Shown here: piece by piece, positions 25,485-33,314 of the stretch
Layout of the letters: each line of letters starts with the position of its first letter
Position numbering within the stretch: the first letter of the stretch is position 1
Assembly: GCA_964627605.1 (NCBI GenBank)
Contig: CAZVGZ010000030.1
Span: forward strand, 1 to 44,477
Direction: 5' to 3'
DNA length: 44,477 nt
Source: CAZVGZ01 sp964627605
GTDB lineage: Bacteria; Latescibacterota; MWCZ01; CAZVGZ01
The notes under the pieces: generated by a model
Seen by the model: only the letters and a program-made list of their open reading frames with translations
Databases searched by the model: none
Told to the model about the DNA's origin: nothing
Translations under genes and position numbers: made by a program

Positions 25485-26693
25485 CTAGGACGCGTCTGAA
25501 TCGATCTCAAGCTCGCTGAGTTTGCCAATAGCTCCCTGGCCCATTTCGAAATAGTGGGGGTCTTTTTCGACGCCTACGCTTAGGTATCCCACAGCTTCGG
25601 CGGCGGCCAGAGTAGAGCCAGCGCCAGCGAACGGGTCCAGCACTGTCCCCTCTCCCAACGGCAGTACCGCCCGAACCACCTGACGCAAGAAGGCTTGCGG
25701 TTTCAGACTGGGATGCGGGGCTATTTCGCGCTCAATCTTCCTTGTTGGTGCCGAAGCGATCACATCGCCGAACGGCCTATCACCGTTGGGCCTTCGGAAG
25801 CCGCCAGTTTTCCATTTTCGAAGATTGTCTTGCACTCTGCCTTCGAGCGGTTTGCGGAAGATCAACCACGGCTCCCACATTGAGCGCGGCATGACACTGA
25901 CGCCGTCAAACTCGTCGTGTGCTCCTTTGGGGCGATCGCCGCCTCTCATGGTCATCGTAAGTCGAATAATCTCACCGCGGCGCACCAGCCCGCCATCTGC
26001 CAACGCTGTAGACACGATGTGTGAGACCAGCGGATTGGACGCCACGACAACGTTCGCGCCTGGGACCAGCTTGGGGAACAGAAGTTTGGTCCACACGAGG
26101 AAGAAAGAACGAAGATCGTCGAGTTGCCCTCCAGACAGCGTCGTGAATCGTGGGAGCGGCGACCTCTCATGTCCATCAAACGAAGGTGGAATCCGCCAGA
26201 CGCCGCCTCGACCGCTGCGAAGTTTATCCTGCTGGTCGGTGGTGTACTCATGAAGGCCATAGGGAGGGTCTGTTACCACAGCGTGTGTGCTACAATCCTC
26301 TCTCGACTCAAGCCAATCGAAGCAGTCTGCGTGAACCATCGTACCGCTGCCAAAATAGAACGGATTGAGCCAATTCAGCGGCCCGCCGTTGGTATCGCTC
26401 TGCGATCCGTCGGCGGCCAGTGAGTAGACGCCTCGTCGGTGACGCACAAAAAGCTTAGGGGTGTTGAGTCTCAGGAACGAACGTATGGAGGATGGCGGCG
26501 TCGGGCCTATCGCTCTGCAGACACGATCAGATATCTGTTTGACTGAAAGCGGGATTGAGGTGAACGACATCACCCAAATGATGGCGTCTCGGACACGGCT
26601 TGGAGAGGTATTTCTCTGTTCTGATTTCATCTCGCAAACAGTAGACGTCGGGACGTCTTGCGTCAACCGGACTGTAGCTGTTCTCGGTGTCAC
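25485..26693 (-). CDS. Orphan class-beta DNA methyltransferase with N-terminal winged helix
   Basis: 402 residues. Residues ~33-91 form a helix-turn-helix/winged-helix region (VKQISDRVCRAIG, PKLFVRHRRGVYSL). The methylase has motif IV first (TDPPYGL, Asp142-Tyr145), a variable middle probably holding target recognition, then HPSLKPQAFLRQVVRAVLP and the AdoMet motif I LDPFAGAGST at ~352-361. This order is class beta; DPPY favours N6-adenine, though N4-cytosine cannot be excluded. No restriction enzyme gene is adjacent, so it is solitary, and a regulatory or epigenetic role is likely. The GTG at 26693 is preceded at two bases by a hairpin. An ATG at 26630 is an alternative start. Confidence 0.85.
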   Translation of the reverse strand: MTPRTATVRLTQDVPTSTVCEMKSEQRNTSPSRVRDAIIWVMSFTSIPLSVKQISDRVCRAIGPTPPSSIRSFLRLNTPKLFVRHRRGVYSLAADGSQSDTNGGPLNWLNPFYFGSGTMVHADCFDWLESREDCSTHAVVTDPPYGLHEYTTDQQDKLRSGRGGVWRIPPSFDGHERSPLPRFTTLSGGQLDDLRSFFLVWTKLLFPKLVPGANVVVASNPLVSHIVSTALADGGLVRRGEIIRLTMTMRGGDRPKGAHDEFDGVSVMPRSMWEPWLIFRKPLEGRVQDNLRKWKTGGFRRPNGDRPFGDVIASAPTRKIEREIAPHPSLKPQAFLRQVVRAVLPLGEGTVLDPFAGAGSTLAAAEAVGYLSVGVEKDPHYFEMGQGAIGKLSELEIDSDAS

Positions 26694-26695
26694 CT

Positions 26696-26711
26696 ACCTG
26701 CCAACGCAGGT
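26696..26711 (-). promoter_or_regulatory. Hairpin over the ribosome-binding region of the methyltransferase
   Basis: On the minus strand ACCTGC-GTTG-GCAGGT ends two bases before the GTG start at 26693. The downstream arm contains the only Shine-Dalgarno-like bases (AGGT), so folding would hide them. It could be a translational switch or a protein operator. Two GACGTC palindromes spaced 8 bases apart (26644-26657) lie just inside, or upstream of the alternative start. Confidence 0.4.
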
Positions 26712-26849
26712 GATGTGTGTGACCTATTTGCGGTGTTGGGACCGCGTTCGCCTTGTCACAGTGGATGTCTTAGACGATTTTTTTATGCCGGTCCCGGTCG
26801 AACACCAGTCCGATGAGCGTAAGACAGACAAAACAGGAGTCGATGGGCG

Positions 26850-29024
26850 ATGAATGAGAGAATTTCAGCGATCCGTGCCCGGGCGTTCAGGTCTAAACGA
26901 GGCGCTGACGATGAGAGCGCCAAGTTTCGGGAAGAGTCTTTCGCGCAGACCGAAGGCGAGTCTGATGTCATTCGTGAAGCCAAAGCCATCGCTCACTACA
27001 GCCGCAACAGGGCCCTTCTGATTCAGGATGGTGAGCTTCTCGTAGGATCGCCCTACAATCTGGAGCACAACACCAACAAGGACTCGGTTCCCAGGATTTT
27101 TGGTCGCCAGGGTTTCAAAAGCCCGTGGCCGGTGCCATCCGATGTTGGGATGCTTTTTGAAAGTGGTGTGTTGAGCGGGGCGGGAAACCACACGACCATG
27201 GACTATCAGATGGTCGTGAATACCGGATTTGAAGGTCTTTTGGGCAAGATCGCTAAACGTCGCTCGCGATTGTCTGTCGATGAACCTGATTACAACGGTA
27301 GAACAGAGTTTTTGGATGCGCTGGAGATTGTGGCGCGAGGCTATATAGATTTTTGCGAGCGGTATGGCGAACACGCACGAGAGCTCTCCAGGACGCAGAC
27401 CGACCCAGACCGTGCGCGCGAGCTGGAGAAGATCGCTGACAACTGCGCAAAAACGCCACGGCGACCGCCGACGAGCTTTTGGGAGGCGTGTCAGGCTTTG
27501 TGGTCGTGTTTCTTCTTTTTGCCTGACGCTCCTGGACGCGTGGATCAGTATTTGAACCCCTACTACGAAAAAGACCTGGCAAGTGGAGCGATTACACCTG
27601 ATTCGGCCGAAGAGCTGCTAAGCTGTCTCTGGATCAAATATTTTGAGTTTGCCGGTGCAGAAGCTGGTGTTAGCGCGTTCCATCATCTGACGTTGGGTGG
27701 GATCAATCCCGACGGAACCGACGCCTGCAACGCAGTGACCAAACTGTGTCTGGAGGTCACTGACGAGCTGATGCTCAACCGTCCGCAGATCGGCCTCAGG
27801 TGGAATCGCAATACACCGCCCGAGATTCTCCAACTGGCTGTGAGCGTGCTGAAGACAAACTCAGGCAGTCCTGATTTCTGCAATGACGAGCAGATTGTTC
27901 CTGCACTGGTCAATATCGGGATCGCAGTTGAGGACGCCCGGGACTTTTCGCTTTCCGGCTGCCATGAGGTCATAGTCACCGGCAAGGCGCAGATGGGATC
28001 TGTCGAGGGTTTTATAAACCTCCCCAAAACGCTGCTGATAGCTTTGGGACTAGAGCCATCCCTTGCGCCTGGCGCTGACCTGAACAAGATCGACAGCTAC
28101 GACGCGCTGTGGGAAGCGCTGGAAGAGAGCATGGAGTTTGTAGCTGAGGGTGCCCACAGAGCGAGCATCGAACGCGATCAGCAAGCCGCAGATATGGCAG
28201 GGGGAAATCTGGCGGCCTCGTTGGTTGTGAACGACTGTATTGAGAATGTCACCGGGTACACGCAGGGCGGTGCAAGATATAATCACTGCAACTGGGACGT
28301 GATCGGCATCGCCAATCTAGCCGATGCGTTGGGTGCGATGCGCACTCTGGTGTTCGAGACCAAAGAGCTTACCGTTACTGAGTTTGCGAAAATGTGTCAG
28401 TCCAACTGGGAGGGCAGTGAGACCGTACGACAGAGAGTTCTAAACCACCTTCCCCATTTCGGCAACAACGACGACAATGCTGACCTTATCGCTGCCAAGA
28501 TCATTGAAGTGTTTTCAGGCGTAATGAAGAAGCTGACGCCTTTTCGGGGCGGCGAATATTGTTTGGGTACGACCGCTGGTGGTGAGAATATGCATATGGA
28601 GTTTGGGAGGCTGACCGGTGCCACGCCTGACGGCAGGCAGGATGGATCGCCGCTTGCGGACAGTCTGGGGGCTATTCAAGGGCGCGACAGGCATGGGGTG
28701 ACAGCACTTCTTAACTCAGTCGCCAAGCTTCCTCACGGCCTCTTGCCAACCGCCACCACACTGAACGTAAAGATGGACCCGGTAATACTGTCGGGCGAAG
28801 GTGGAGTGGAGCGGGTTGCAGCGCTGATTGAGGGGCATTTCATGGCCGGTGGTCAACAGTGCCAGTTCAATCTGGTCAGCCGCAAAACGCTGCTTGACGC
28901 CAAAGAGAACCCCGAGGAGTATGGCGATCTGATGGTCCGAGTTGCAGGTTACAGCGCGCCGTTCACATCGCTTTGGGAAGACCTCCAAGACGAGATCATC
29001 GCCAGGACAGAGCACGAGCGATAG
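26850..29024 (+). CDS. Glycyl radical enzyme (pyruvate formate-lyase/diol dehydratase family)
   Basis: 724 residues, close to the usual size. The glycyl radical loop is VRVAGYSAPF with Gly700, 24 residues from the end. The active-site cysteine is Cys371 in LSGCHEVIV. Other family marks are PPTSFWEACQAL, FHHLTLGGINPDG, NNDDNAD and ATPDGRQDGSPLADS. These enzymes use a protein radical to cleave C-C, C-O, C-N or C-S bonds and are destroyed by oxygen. Cys-His-Glu in place of Cys-Val-Glu or Cys-Cys marks a divergent group, so the substrate cannot be named. It needs a radical-SAM activase, and none with intact cysteines lies in the window. ATG 26850 has CAGGAG ~10 bases upstream. Confidence 0.88.
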   Translation: MNERISAIRARAFRSKRGADDESAKFREESFAQTEGESDVIREAKAIAHYSRNRALLIQDGELLVGSPYNLEHNTNKDSVPRIFGRQGFKSPWPVPSDVGMLFESGVLSGAGNHTTMDYQMVVNTGFEGLLGKIAKRRSRLSVDEPDYNGRTEFLDALEIVARGYIDFCERYGEHARELSRTQTDPDRARELEKIADNCAKTPRRPPTSFWEACQALWSCFFFLPDAPGRVDQYLNPYYEKDLASGAITPDSAEELLSCLWIKYFEFAGAEAGVSAFHHLTLGGINPDGTDACNAVTKLCLEVTDELMLNRPQIGLRWNRNTPPEILQLAVSVLKTNSGSPDFCNDEQIVPALVNIGIAVEDARDFSLSGCHEVIVTGKAQMGSVEGFINLPKTLLIALGLEPSLAPGADLNKIDSYDALWEALEESMEFVAEGAHRASIERDQQAADMAGGNLAASLVVNDCIENVTGYTQGGARYNHCNWDVIGIANLADALGAMRTLVFETKELTVTEFAKMCQSNWEGSETVRQRVLNHLPHFGNNDDNADLIAAKIIEVFSGVMKKLTPFRGGEYCLGTTAGGENMHMEFGRLTGATPDGRQDGSPLADSLGAIQGRDRHGVTALLNSVAKLPHGLLPTATTLNVKMDPVILSGEGGVERVAALIEGHFMAGGQQCQFNLVSRKTLLDAKENPEEYGDLMVRVAGYSAPFTSLWEDLQDEIIARTEHER

Positions 29025-29309
29025 AGGTTCAAGATTCGGCTGGGCGAGCAGCGGGAAATCACCACTGTTCGCCCGGCAAGTTGGCCAACATCTTCTGATT
29101 GCGTGATGTCGTAGGGCGGTGTGCCCTCTCCCTGAGAAACACGCCTCTGCCAAAATCTTGCCTGGCCATCAACGACACTCTGGCCTATTACGCTACCATC
29201 TGCCCCAACCGAAGCCGATCCCGGCGCTGGCTATAACACCGCTGGTGGACACTGACGGTCCGTCGCCGATTGGCCGGTCGCCTGCCTCCCACTCGTCGGT
29301 TTTTTCTGA
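29025..29309. other. Gene-poor region after the glycyl radical enzyme
   Basis: No convincing gene. Open stretches on both strands are short and lack start sites or domains. Parts may be the eroded 5' end of the YciI-like remnant that follows. Confidence 0.35.
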
Positions 29310-29531
29310 CCACTGAAAGCCTACTTGGGCGGAGACCAGGATGACAAACGAGTTCTTGTCTCCCCTGTCCTGCACCCAGAGTGGCTGGAGATCGAGCCAT
29401 TCGCCGACCGGTTGGGCGGGCTTATTCTGTTTGCCTCTGAGGACGATTAATCAGCAGCGTTAGTAGCAGCTGACCCGTTTATCACCGAAGGGGTCGTGGC
29501 GCAGTGGTGGTGCAACGAGTGGCAGGCGTAG
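29310..29531 (+). pseudogene. YciI-like protein remnant with in-frame TAA
   Basis: Read in one frame after a TGA at 29307, the sequence gives KRVLVSPVLHPEW, RLGGLILFASEDD, a TAA at 29448-29450, and then SAALVAADPFITEGVVAQWW to TAG at 29529. The second part is the hallmark C-terminal strand-helix of YciI-like ferredoxin-fold proteins (ADPFVxAGV). CAA to TAA explains the stop. No start codon or intact N-terminus could be placed. The minus strand is also open here but has no recognisable domain. Confidence 0.5.
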
Positions 29532-29702
29532 ATAGTAAAGCGCCCTAGGGTGGTCGGCAATTCGTACGACTTGAGTCGGCCCGATTTTCCTGCCTGCGAC
29601 CATCTGTTAGCGGCGGCTGCCCCTTACGTCGCGATAGACCGGACCCGAATTCTGTACACTGCCAGCGCAGGAAAAACCAACGTCAATAGTGATACCGCCG
29701 CA

Positions 29703-30785
29703 TCACTTTGCTGTACAGATTTCGGTAACTAAATCCAGGTAGTGCTTGAAGTTTTCGTAGGGCACGTCAGGTGGGACCGCATGGTCCACCATCGGCGAGA
29801 AGCCGCCTTGGGCTATCAATGCTGGCACTTTGGACATCACCTCATCCTCAACATCTTTTTTTGTACAACCATCCCTTAGTGCCCGCTTGTCGATGTGGCC
29901 AAGTAGTAGCAGGTCTTGACCAAACTGTTCACGGTATTTGAGCGCGTCGCACCCAGCGGCGACCTCCAGCGGGAACATCAGGTTCACATTCGCTTCCAAC
30001 CACAGCGGTATGAGCTCGTCAACGTTCCCGTCGCAATCGAGCATTATGATGTCAATGCCGTACTCATTCAGGGTTTTTGTGACCCTCTTCAGCGGCTCCA
30101 ACATGAACTCACGGAACAGTTTTGGCGAGATAAGCGATCCGGTTTTCATCGCCATGTCTTCCCACATCAGAGCATAGTCGATGTCTGGGATCTCGTTGAG
30201 CGCACGATCAATCAGTTTAAGCATGAAATCGGCCATGTATTCTGTCATCTCGTGAACCAGGTCAGGGCAGTCCCAGTACCAGAGCGCAAGATGCTCCATT
30301 CCCACCAAGTTGCGAATCCACCCGTAAAAAGAGCCAGCGTGGATGCCCAGCGGATAGTCTCGGGTCTTGTAGGTGCGTTTGATATCGTCCCAGTACTCTG
30401 GATAGCGGTTTGGGGCGTCAGGGTTGAGACGCTTCTTTAGCCGCTCCCAGGTCTCCCTTCCACGCACCGGATAGGTGAGCCACTGCGGCATCCCGATCCC
30501 TCTATCGGTCCAACATTTCATCCTCCCGCCAAACTCATCCTCGCGAACATGCCAGCCAGGGCCGGATTCGATCGTCTTCCAATCAAGCTCTGGAAGTTGA
30601 CCAGTCTCAATTGGGATCATCTCCATCCGGTCGAACCCGAAATAGGAGGCAAAATGGGTATCCCAGGGCATCCCTTCTCGTAGCCATCTCTGTCTGGTGT
30701 CGCCAAACACCCACTGCTGCATGAGAAAGACCCTGTCTGGATTCTCATACCTAAACGTGGCGTGAAACCTCTCTCTTGAAGTCAC
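29703..30785 (-). CDS. Uroporphyrinogen-decarboxylase-fold protein, copy C
   Basis: 360 residues from GTG 30785 with GGAGGT eight bases upstream. It opens MTSRERFHATFRYENPDRV and has YALMWEDMAMKTGSLISPKLFREFML, IIMLDCDGNVDELIPLWLEANVNLMFPLE, LLLLGHIDKRALRDG and MVDHAVPPDVPYENFKHYL. It aligns along its length with copy B and more weakly with copy A. DCDGN replaces the zinc His-x-Cys of MtaA and the final motif has Asp-His. It is 85 bases downstream of the rhamnose isomerase gene on the same strand, so the two may be cotranscribed, suggesting a link to deoxy-sugar or related small-molecule metabolism. Function unknown. Confidence 0.82.
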   Translation of the reverse strand: MTSRERFHATFRYENPDRVFLMQQWVFGDTRQRWLREGMPWDTHFASYFGFDRMEMIPIETGQLPELDWKTIESGPGWHVREDEFGGRMKCWTDRGIGMPQWLTYPVRGRETWERLKKRLNPDAPNRYPEYWDDIKRTYKTRDYPLGIHAGSFYGWIRNLVGMEHLALWYWDCPDLVHEMTEYMADFMLKLIDRALNEIPDIDYALMWEDMAMKTGSLISPKLFREFMLEPLKRVTKTLNEYGIDIIMLDCDGNVDELIPLWLEANVNLMFPLEVAAGCDALKYREQFGQDLLLLGHIDKRALRDGCTKKDVEDEVMSKVPALIAQGGFSPMVDHAVPPDVPYENFKHYLDLVTEICTAK

Positions 30786-30869
30786 AACAGATACCTCCGC
30801 CTTGTATCAGCCTTCCGCCGTCATGGTTATGCGCACCTGCCGTCAGGGCGTTTATAGGGCTTTATCGAC

Positions 30870-32090
30870 TTACCCCCAACTCCCGGTGCCTTCCAACCGT
30901 CCGACCCGCTCCTTGGCGACTCGTTCGTCATATCCGGTGGCCCGATGTGAGGTTATCGGGTCGGGTCCGATCCCTCGGTCCTCTCGTATTTTCTGCAAAA
31001 GAGGCTGTACGTTGGTCTCATACGCCGCCATCAAAGCCCGCTCGCAGTCAACGGCGTTGCTTCTCAGTCGTGCATCGTCCAGCTCATCGAAGTCCACCAG
31101 ACAAGCTTTTGCGTAGGCGGTCTGAATATTCATTATCGACTGTATTACCGCCTCCCGTTTGCCTTTTACGATGTGGCTCTGGTCGATCATGTAGGCGATG
31201 GGGCGACTTGGGAGATTTTCTTTCTCAGCGGCTAATATTTCGCAGAAGATCAGGAACACTTCGTATGGGTTGATCGACCCAATAGTGAGGTCGTCATCGG
31301 CTGATTTGCGGTTGTTGAAGTGAAAGCCGCCAAGCATATCCTCATCGATCAGGGTCGCGATAATGTGCTCAATGTTGACTCCCTGGGCGTGGTGGCCCAG
31401 ATCGACCAACACCTGCGCGTTGTCGCCAGCCCGACGGGCGAAAGTGCACGCCATGCCCCAGTCGGCGATGTCGGTGTGGTAGAACCCCGGTTCAAACAGC
31501 TTGTACTCCACCAACATTCTGGCGTTTTGGGGCAGCGCATCGTGGATCGTCTTGAGGCCTTCGTGCATCCACTGTTTTCGGTATCGCATGTTGACCTGGC
31601 CTGGGTAGTTGGACCCGTCGGCGAACCAGAGGCTCAGAAGGTCTGAATCGACCTGTTTCATGATGTCCACGCATCCCAGAATCTGATCTAACGCTGTCGC
31701 CCTAACAGCGGGGTCAACATTGCACAGACTACCGTATTTGTAGATTTTGTCTTGAAATACGTTGGGGTTCACCGCCCCGATTCTAACGCCCATCTCCCTG
31801 GCCTGACCAGCCAGATCGGCAAAGTCGTCGACCATATCCCAAGGGATGTGGATGGCGACAGATGGACAGGCACCGGTGACGTTGTTGACTTGCGCGGCAT
31901 CTTCGAGCCGTTCTCTCAAGCCTCTTGCAGCGCCTGGCTCTCTAAATACACCGAACCTTGTCCCCGAGTCGCCATAGCCCCAAGACGGTGTCTCAATCTC
32001 AAGCGCTCTGATTTTCGATTCGATGGTTCCGGTATTGAACCCGCGTGTTTCAATCTGAGATGCTAGACCCTCGTATGCCGCTGCTGACAT
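30870..32090 (-). CDS. rhaI: L-rhamnose isomerase, RhaI type
   Basis: 406 residues of the RhaI family (TIM barrel, distinct from E. coli RhaA). It interconverts L-rhamnose and L-rhamnulose, the first step of rhamnose catabolism; relatives also accept other aldoses. The metal ligands of the family can be placed: Glu195 (VEYKLFEP), Asp230 (LVDLGHHAQG), His257 (GGFHFNNRKS) and Asp303 (YMIDQSH), with His233 and the Asp-rich SADDD for the second metal. Length is near normal. The ATG has AAGGAG nine bases upstream. Rhamnose is abundant in plant pectin and algal ulvan, matching other glycan genes here. No kinase or aldolase of the pathway lies in view. Confidence 0.9.
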   Translation of the reverse strand: MSAAAYEGLASQIETRGFNTGTIESKIRALEIETPSWGYGDSGTRFGVFREPGAARGLRERLEDAAQVNNVTGACPSVAIHIPWDMVDDFADLAGQAREMGVRIGAVNPNVFQDKIYKYGSLCNVDPAVRATALDQILGCVDIMKQVDSDLLSLWFADGSNYPGQVNMRYRKQWMHEGLKTIHDALPQNARMLVEYKLFEPGFYHTDIADWGMACTFARRAGDNAQVLVDLGHHAQGVNIEHIIATLIDEDMLGGFHFNNRKSADDDLTIGSINPYEVFLIFCEILAAEKENLPSRPIAYMIDQSHIVKGKREAVIQSIMNIQTAYAKACLVDFDELDDARLRSNAVDCERALMAAYETNVQPLLQKIREDRGIGPDPITSHRATGYDERVAKERVGRLEGTGSWG

Positions 32091-32147
32091 TTTATGTTCT
32101 CCTTAGACTAAAATTGGTGTCTCAACTAGCTCTATTTCAAGCCCGAG

Positions 32148-33173
32148 TTAATGTTGCAGTTGTGTATCCATTTCTGCTCTGCCGCCGGTCAGATAGGAGA
32201 AATGTTCGCCCCACATCCTTCTAAAAGACTCGACCGCCTCTACGTCGTCTCCCCTAACGTCACGTCGCTCTGGTGACGCCAAACAGAATGCAGCGCTGAA
32301 ACGGTTCTGTATTTCGGGGTCATCGAGCGCTGGACGGCGCGACCCTTCGGCAGCGATAAGTGAATCGATCGATATCCAGACCGCAGTGCCTTCTATCGTA
32401 GATCCGACATCGACAGTGTCGTCATCCACTGAGATCGCATCGATCAGAAACATGGGCTCCACTTCCCTTGCCGCTGCCAAGCCCATCAGATAAAGATCGA
32501 AACCGTTGTATAGTCCGGTCCACCTTGCGGAGGCGGTAAAAGTCCCGTCGCCGTTGTCTATCCAGTCGTATCCGCCAAGCGGAGATGCGTCTGTGTCCAT
32601 GCTGTAGGTCCAGTGTCGCCCAAAAAGATCTAGAATTCGAGCGCTCTTCGGTTGCCCCTGGTATTTGATGCTAAAACAGGTACCCCATCTGTGGGCGATC
32701 TCATGTCCCAAAACGTAGGCACCTTTTTCTGTGACAGGCCCGGTCGGTCCCAATACCCACTGGTAGACAGATCCCATGAATACAATACCCTGGAGTCGTC
32801 CATCGCTGCCATCTACTTGCTGTCTGAAGCGAGATAGCCCTATACCCTCGGTGTCGTTGAAGACGCTGACGTAGGTTGGGATCGAACTGCCTTGTCGCTC
32901 ATAGATTCCGGTGGTGTCGGCGGTGAAAATCACCAGAAAATCGTAGTCGTCACCATATTTGTCAAAGAACGATTCGGCGGTTCGCTCAGAGTGCAGATAG
33001 CCTGCCGACGTGAAGAGTCGAGGGCCTGAGAGAATCGCGACGTCTGGATGGACAGGCGTAAGTGTAGATTCGCAACCCAATAGCGCCAAACATCCAAGAA
33101 ACAGCCCAATCCGAGCCATCGTTCGACAGTGCGCCGACATCTCGCAGCGATATTGCTGACACAAGAATCTCAC
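32148..33173 (-). CDS. Lipoprotein with HExxH zinc-metalloprotease motif
   Basis: The N-terminus has a hydrophobic stretch and lipobox (IGLFLGCLALLGC, Cys34 if the GTG at 33173 is the start). Starts at ATG 33140 or 33119 are possible; the last gives the most usual signal length. Residues ~150-165 read KGAYVLGHEIAHRWG, with the zinc motif HEIAH (His157, Glu158, His161). The region before it (DYDFLVIFTADTTGIYE) resembles M6/M66-like secreted peptidases. The third zinc ligand could not be fixed. The product should be anchored in the outer or inner membrane. It is 57 bases below rhaI on the minus strand, with no obvious link. Confidence 0.7.
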   Translation of the reverse strand: MRFLCQQYRCEMSAHCRTMARIGLFLGCLALLGCESTLTPVHPDVAILSGPRLFTSAGYLHSERTAESFFDKYGDDYDFLVIFTADTTGIYERQGSSIPTYVSVFNDTEGIGLSRFRQQVDGSDGRLQGIVFMGSVYQWVLGPTGPVTEKGAYVLGHEIAHRWGTCFSIKYQGQPKSARILDLFGRHWTYSMDTDASPLGGYDWIDNGDGTFTASARWTGLYNGFDLYLMGLAAAREVEPMFLIDAISVDDDTVDVGSTIEGTAVWISIDSLIAAEGSRRPALDDPEIQNRFSAAFCLASPERRDVRGDDVEAVESFRRMWGEHFSYLTGGRAEMDTQLQH

Positions 33174-33314
33174 CTCACCAAGATACTAGTGCGGTGAAGA
33201 TCGCGCACGGCCCACAGATAGAGGTAGACACCCGAATGCTGTCCACTCTGCTGCCGCGCGCTCACTCTGTCGCTCATGCTGAGATATGATTCGCGACGAA
33301 ATCAGTAAGACCTA

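Noticed and set aside
26461..26853. Plus-strand frame of 130 codons upstream of the glycyl radical enzyme
   Set aside because: Almost entirely antisense to the methyltransferase N-terminus and without a domain.
29193..29400. Minus-strand open frames opposite the YciI remnant
   Set aside because: They look protein-like only as the reverse of the plus-strand YciI-like frame; no family or start site.
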